Assembly: GCA_007695045.1 (NCBI GenBank)
Contig: REEP01000060.1
Location: forward strand, 1 to 35,672
From: Rhodospirillales bacterium
GTDB taxonomy: Bacteria > Pseudomonadota > Alphaproteobacteria > Rhodospirillales > Defluviicoccaceae
Direction: 5' to 3'
Length of the DNA: 35,672 nt
Under the pieces are notes generated by a model. That model was not told the origin of the DNA. It did not search any database and worked only from the letters and a program-made list of their open reading frames with translations. The position numbers and the translations under genes were made by a program. This document shows positions 33,309 to 35,672 of the stretch, piece by piece. How positions within the stretch are numbered: the stretch's first letter is position 1; each line of letters begins with the position of its first letter.

Positions 33309-34654
33309 CGACGGAGGCCGGGCGCGCCCCCCCGGGCGGACACCCGGTGGCTTCCCGCTCCGGTCCGGTTGGCAGCCTGGCACCGCAACCATGGATGACC
33401 GCGCGGGAAACTCGCACCGTTCTGGCGGCGCTCGCCGCCGGCGGTTCGGAAGTTCGGTTCATCGGCGGCTGCGTGCGCGACGCCATCGTCAAGCGGCCGG
33501 TGAAGGATATCGACATCGCCGTGTCCCTGCCGCCCGAAAGGGTGATGGCGTTACTGCGGGCAGCCGCGATCAGAGCCATTCCCACCGGCATCGAACACGG
33601 CACGGTGACAGCGGTGGTGGGCCCGGGCGTGTTCGAGATCACCTCGCTTCGGATCGACGTCGAGACCTTCGGCCGCCATGCCCGCGTTACCTTCACGGAT
33701 GACTGGCAGGCGGATGCCGCCCGTCGCGACTTCACCATCAATGCCCTCTCGGCGACGGCGGATGGTGCGGTGTACGACTATTTCGGCGGGCTCGAGGATC
33801 TGAGCCACGGCCGCATCCGCTTCGTCGGCGACGCCGGGGATCGCATCCGGGAGGACCGGCTGCGCCTGCTGCGGTTTTTCCGGTTCTATGCCCACTACGG
33901 CCGGCCGCCGCCGGACGAGGACGCCCTGGCCGCCTGCCGCGAGCATGCCCGCAGTCTCAACATCCTGTCCGGCGAGCGGGTGCGGGTCGAGATCTTCCGC
34001 ACCCTGATGGCGCCCGATCCGGCGGACGTGTTCCAGTTGATGCTGGGCCTGGACGTGCTGACGCACGTGCTGCCGGAAGCCCGCTCGGTGGGGCGGCTCC
34101 GCATCATGAGCTGGCTCGACAGCCGGGCAATCCGTCTCGAATCGGTCAACCCCGACCCGGTGCGCCGTCTCGCCGCCCTGATCGAGACCGACCGGGCGGG
34201 CGCCCGAGAAATCGCCGAACGGCTTCGACTGTCCAACGTGCAGACCAACCGGCTGGCAAACATGATGGCGACCGAGTGGGATGTGGGCCCGGATGCAGGC
34301 CCTCGCGCGCTGCGCCGCGCCCTGCATCACCTGGGCCGCGATGCCGTCCGCGACCTCGTATTGCTGCGCTGGGCCGACGAACGGGCGCTCGACCCGCGCC
34401 TGGGCGCCCGGCGCACCGATGCCTGGATCCGGTGCCTCCACGCCGTCGATGCCTGGCAACCGGTCTCCTTCCCCTTGCATGGCCGAGACGTCCTGGCCCT
34501 AGGTGTGCCGCCGGGACCGCAGGTGGGAGCGGCGTTGAAGGCGGTGGAAGCGTGGTGGGAGGCGGAGGATTACCGGCCTGACGAGGCTGCCTGCCGCAAA
34601 AAGCTGGAAGCGCTGCTGGCCGAGCCGACGCAATCCAGAAGCGGGCCCAGTTGA
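33305..34654 (+). CDS. cca: CCA tRNA nucleotidyltransferase / poly(A) polymerase family
   Basis: A 449-residue class II nucleotidyltransferase. The active site is FIGGCVRDAI (53-61) with the metal-binding D68-I-D70, followed by GRHARVTFTDDWQADAARRD, INALS, and the RLLRFFRFYAHYG helix. These enzymes add or repair the 3' CCA of tRNAs; the two tRNAs in this window encode CCA, so repair is the likely need here. The GTG at 33305 overlaps the DUF6111 stop; the first 30 residues are not conserved-looking and an ATG at 33395 (MTARETR) is an alternative. The last 85 bases overlap mtgA on the other strand. Confidence 0.94.
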   Translation: MTTEAGRAPPGGHPVASRSGPVGSLAPQPWMTARETRTVLAALAAGGSEVRFIGGCVRDAIVKRPVKDIDIAVSLPPERVMALLRAAAIRAIPTGIEHGTVTAVVGPGVFEITSLRIDVETFGRHARVTFTDDWQADAARRDFTINALSATADGAVYDYFGGLEDLSHGRIRFVGDAGDRIREDRLRLLRFFRFYAHYGRPPPDEDALAACREHARSLNILSGERVRVEIFRTLMAPDPADVFQLMLGLDVLTHVLPEARSVGRLRIMSWLDSRAIRLESVNPDPVRRLAALIETDRAGAREIAERLRLSNVQTNRLANMMATEWDVGPDAGPRALRRALHHLGRDAVRDLVLLRWADERALDPRLGARRTDAWIRCLHAVDAWQPVSFPLHGRDVLALGVPPGPQVGAALKAVEAWWEAEDYRPDEAACRKKLEALLAEPTQSRSGPS

Positions 34655-35313
34655 GGGATGCGCCGCACCAGAACGGCGGCGCGACGCTGGACATACGGAC
34701 CCGGGGGCGCCGCCGACCAAGCCCGGGGGTTGGGCAGGATCGCCGCGAGGAGCGCCGCTTCGCGCTCGCTCAGGGCGGCGGCCGGCTTGCCGAAATAGGC
34801 ACGTGCCGCCGCTTCGGCACCGTAGATGCCTGGCCCCATCTCGGCCACGTTAAGATAGACCTCGAGAATACGCTGCTTGCTCCAGACCAGTTCCAGCTGC
34901 GGCGTCAGCCAGACTTCGACCAGCTTGCGCACCGGACCGCGCCCCGGCCAGAGCAGGATGTTCTTGGCGGTCTGCATGCTGATGGTGCTGGCGCCGCGCG
35001 GCCGGCCGCCCGAGCGCCACACCGTGAGTTGGTGGCGCAGTGCTTCCGTGTCGAAGCCGTTATGGCGGCAGAACAGATTGTCCTCCGCCGCTATCACCGC
35101 TTTCGGCAAGTGGGGTGACATCCGGTGGAGCGGCACCCATTGTCGGCTCAAGCCCTCTCCCTCGATAAGGCGGATCATCATCAGCGGCGTCAGCGGCGGG
35201 TCGATCCAGCGGTAGGCGATCACGACCACGGTGGGCGCCACCAGGACGGCCAGCAGCAGCCGGAGGCCCCAACGCCGAAGGGCTTTCCGACGACGGCCCG
35301 TCACGCTTGCCAT
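34570..35313 (-). CDS. mtgA: Monofunctional biosynthetic peptidoglycan transglycosylase
   Basis: A 247-residue glycosyltransferase of family GT51 that polymerises lipid II into glycan strands. One N-terminal membrane anchor (about residues 16-35) precedes the catalytic domain, with the general-base motif AVIAAEDNLFCRHNGFD (Glu77), RGASTISMQTAKNI and EVYLNVAEMGPGIYGAE. No transpeptidase domain, so it is the monofunctional type. The ATG at 35313 gives the usual family length; a GTG at 35388 would add 25 residues and overlap the upstream small gene. Its 3' end overlaps cca by 85 bases. Confidence 0.94.
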   Translation of the reverse strand: MASVTGRRRKALRRWGLRLLLAVLVAPTVVVIAYRWIDPPLTPLMMIRLIEGEGLSRQWVPLHRMSPHLPKAVIAAEDNLFCRHNGFDTEALRHQLTVWRSGGRPRGASTISMQTAKNILLWPGRGPVRKLVEVWLTPQLELVWSKQRILEVYLNVAEMGPGIYGAEAAARAYFGKPAAALSEREAALLAAILPNPRAWSAAPPGPYVQRRAAVLVRRIPQLGPLLDCVGSASSASSFLRQAASSGR

Positions 35314-35377
35314 CCCAGGCAGAGGCAGCCGGGATCGGCCCCGGCGTGGCCGGACGTCGGACGTGTGGATCGAGGCT

Positions 35378-35587
35378 TCAAGGGGCACCGCGACGACGTT
35401 CGGCGACGATGAACCCGACGAGAAGCCAGAAGGCGGTCACTTCGGAGGCCACCCCCGGGCCGTGGCGCACCACCTGTTCGAGCAGGATGCGTGCGGCGAC
35501 GTACGCGAGTGCGGCGCCGAGGGCGACCAATGCCAGGAACAGGGTAGGAGCCCAGGAAGCCATGGGCGGACGACGCGGCGGGACCAT
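35378..35587 (-). CDS. Small membrane protein (69 aa), hypothetical
   Basis: Two hydrophobic stretches (about residues 14-36 and 48-62) suggest one or two membrane spans; the C-terminus is basic (AERRRGAP). An internal ATG (residue 9) is an equally likely start; neither has a clear ribosome site. It lies just upstream of mtgA on the same strand and would overlap mtgA if the latter used its GTG at 35388. No family recognised. Confidence 0.45.
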   Translation of the reverse strand: MVPPRRPPMASWAPTLFLALVALGAALAYVAARILLEQVVRHGPGVASEVTAFWLLVGFIVAERRRGAP

Positions 35588-35672
35588 GCCGCCGGGAGCA
35601 TACCCTCCGGAGTCGCGTTGTTGTCTGCAGCGTGGTTCGCCATCTTCGTGATGGTCGGCCGATCATGATGCA

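Overview
The window is GC-rich chromosomal DNA whose gene content suggests an alphaproteobacterium, most likely Rhodospirillales-like. The evidence is a set of lineage-typical neighbours: an ETC complex I (NDUFS4-like) subunit, a TauE/SafE permease followed by a TIGR02186 protein, an LdtR-like MarR regulator, and DUF1285-NUDIX-DUF6111-cca facing moxR-DUF58-DUF4159. A phosphoribulokinase operon suggests capacity for the Calvin-Benson-Bassham (CBB) cycle, but RuBisCO is not in the window. The organism cannot be named from sequence alone.

Layout. 1-57: probable end of an IS21-type insertion sequence. 206-3811 (+): tight operon of a GNAT/C39-like peptidase fusion, an RLAN-type RimK ATP-grasp ligase and a glycosyltransferase-like protein. 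3996-5295 (-): wrbA and two hypothetical genes. 5473-6565 (+): SAM methyltransferase and a Cys-rich lipoprotein. 6590-8144 (-): small membrane protein and glgC. 8378-9904 (+): acyl-CoA synthetase. 9905-11516: gene-poor scar with an AT-rich small ORF, a decayed IS110-type transposase and about 600 bases without a recognisable gene. 11517-14129 (+): PAS-PAS-PAS-GGDEF-EAL protein. 14365-15440 (-): MarR regulator, tRNA-Arg(TCT), complex I subunit. 15595-19718 (+): cardiolipin synthase, then TauE/SafE, TIGR02186 and UspA-like genes. 19740-24559 (-): prk-tkt-fba-rpe carbon-fixation operon, with tRNA-His(GTG) upstream. 25002-31765 (-): moxR-DUF58-DUF4159-VWA/GATase-like operon. 31799-34654 (+): DUF1285-NUDIX-DUF6111-cca, each gene from NUDIX onward overlapping its predecessor by a few bases. 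34570-35587 (-): mtgA and a small membrane protein; mtgA overlaps the 3' end of cca.

How the genes work together. The prk-tkt-fba-rpe operon regenerates ribulose bisphosphate, and glgC nearby could store fixed carbon as glycogen. The MoxR operon encodes an AAA+ chaperone with three successive proteins carrying von Willebrand A (VWA)-like folds, probably a membrane-associated assembly machine of unknown substrate. The operon at 206-3811 combines acetyltransferase, cysteine peptidase and ATP-grasp ligase modules, and is the best candidate here for an uncharacterised peptide or amino-acid modification system. All calls are from reading the sequence; no database search was run.
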